This document shows, piece by piece, positions 17,961-18,299 of a stretch of 18,299 nt of DNA. The stretch's first letter is position 1. Each line of letters starts with the position of its first letter. Below the pieces are notes generated by a model that ran no database searches, was not told the DNA's origin, and saw nothing but the letters and a program-made list of their open reading frames with translations. Source of the DNA: Setaria digitata (lineage: Eukaryota > Nematoda > Chromadorea > Rhabditida > Setariidae); NCBI GenBank assembly GCA_003640385.1, contig RCAB01000803.1, positions 1-18,299 on the forward strand, read 5' to 3'. The position numbers and the translations under genes were made by a program.

Positions 17961-18000
17961 ATCTCTCTCTCTCTCTCTCCTTTTTTTTTTTTTTTTTTTT
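17961..18000. repeat. (CT)n followed by poly(T)
   Basis: About 20 bases of CT dinucleotides pass directly into a run of about 20 T. Confidence 0.9.
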
Positions 18001-18278
18001 CACTCAATGACGTTCATTAAACATACTGAAAACTTACTGTTAGCACGAAAATCTCGAGAATAATTTTCTCATCACTTTTTCAGCAAGTTAATAATAATAA
18101 TTATTATCATTCAACAAATTAAACAACCAACCTTTTCATTAGATTTTTTTTTCCTTTCTTTTTCTCTTTTTTTTTTTTTTTGTGTCACTTAATGGTATCA
18201 AAATTTTTCTTTTTTACTTAAAAATTTGCTAATGCGCAAATTTTGAAACTTCAGAAATTAGTTTATTGAAATGTATTG

Positions 18279-18296
18279 TTTTATTTTATTTTATTA
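18279..18296. repeat. (TTTTA)3 repeat
   Basis: Three TTTTA pentamers and a TTA remnant at the window end. Confidence 0.85.
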
Positions 18297-18299
18297 GAT

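Larger units (their letters stand above)
16906..18299. other. AT-rich right flank without a supported gene
   Basis: Poly(T)/poly(A) runs, TTAATTAATTGG-type sequence near 17748-17760, a CT array followed by about 20 T (17961-18000) and a TTTTA repeat at 18279-18296. No frame of 60 codons and no clear exon pocket. Confidence 0.5.

Noticed and set aside
1..18299. CRISPR arrays, bacterial operons or ribosome binding sites
   Set aside because: No regularly spaced repeats with unique spacers, no long intact frames and no operon-like gene order. The sequence looks eukaryotic.

Overview
This window is AT-rich metazoan DNA, by eye about three quarters A+T. It is crowded with poly(T)/poly(A) runs and with GA, CA, GT, AT and CT microsatellites. 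No protein family, rRNA, tRNA, CRISPR array, operon or complete transposon could be recognised. Short intron-like signals of nematode type (TTTCAG acceptors, GTAAGT or GTTTG donors, small introns) and the AT-rich, homopolymer-laden texture make a parasitic nematode, perhaps filarial, my best guess. That is an inference, and an AT-rich arthropod is not excluded.

Layout: 1-5000 is low-complexity AT-rich DNA with a few weak exon-like pieces (3-143, 1197-1267, a minus frame near 1882-2130, 3016-3095) and a GA array. A long CA/ACATAC array (4867-5012) ends near a sharp GC-richer island (5040-5363), which carries a 58-codon open stretch behind an acceptor-like site. 5364-8140 is mostly repeats, with minor GC-richer pockets at 6430-6620, 6840-6916 and 7190-7400. 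8140-9590 has weak frames, a GT array (9245-9503) and an 18-bp palindrome that shares an arm with a hairpin (9551-9583). A single N at 11204 separates two 133-bp near-identical copies, which looks like an assembly join. A minus-strand gene-start-like piece lies at 12880-12969.

The right third has the best coding signals. A two-exon plus-strand model with ATG, consensus intron, stop and AATAAA (14195-14588) reads through in phase to a 35-residue product. A His/Cys-rich three-exon plus-strand model (15991-16905) also keeps its phase across both introns. The two can be joined in phase through an alternative donor into a hypothetical 156-residue protein. These models were picked by hand from many possibilities, so all gene calls are low confidence. 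The remainder, 16906-18299, is AT-rich with nothing recognised.
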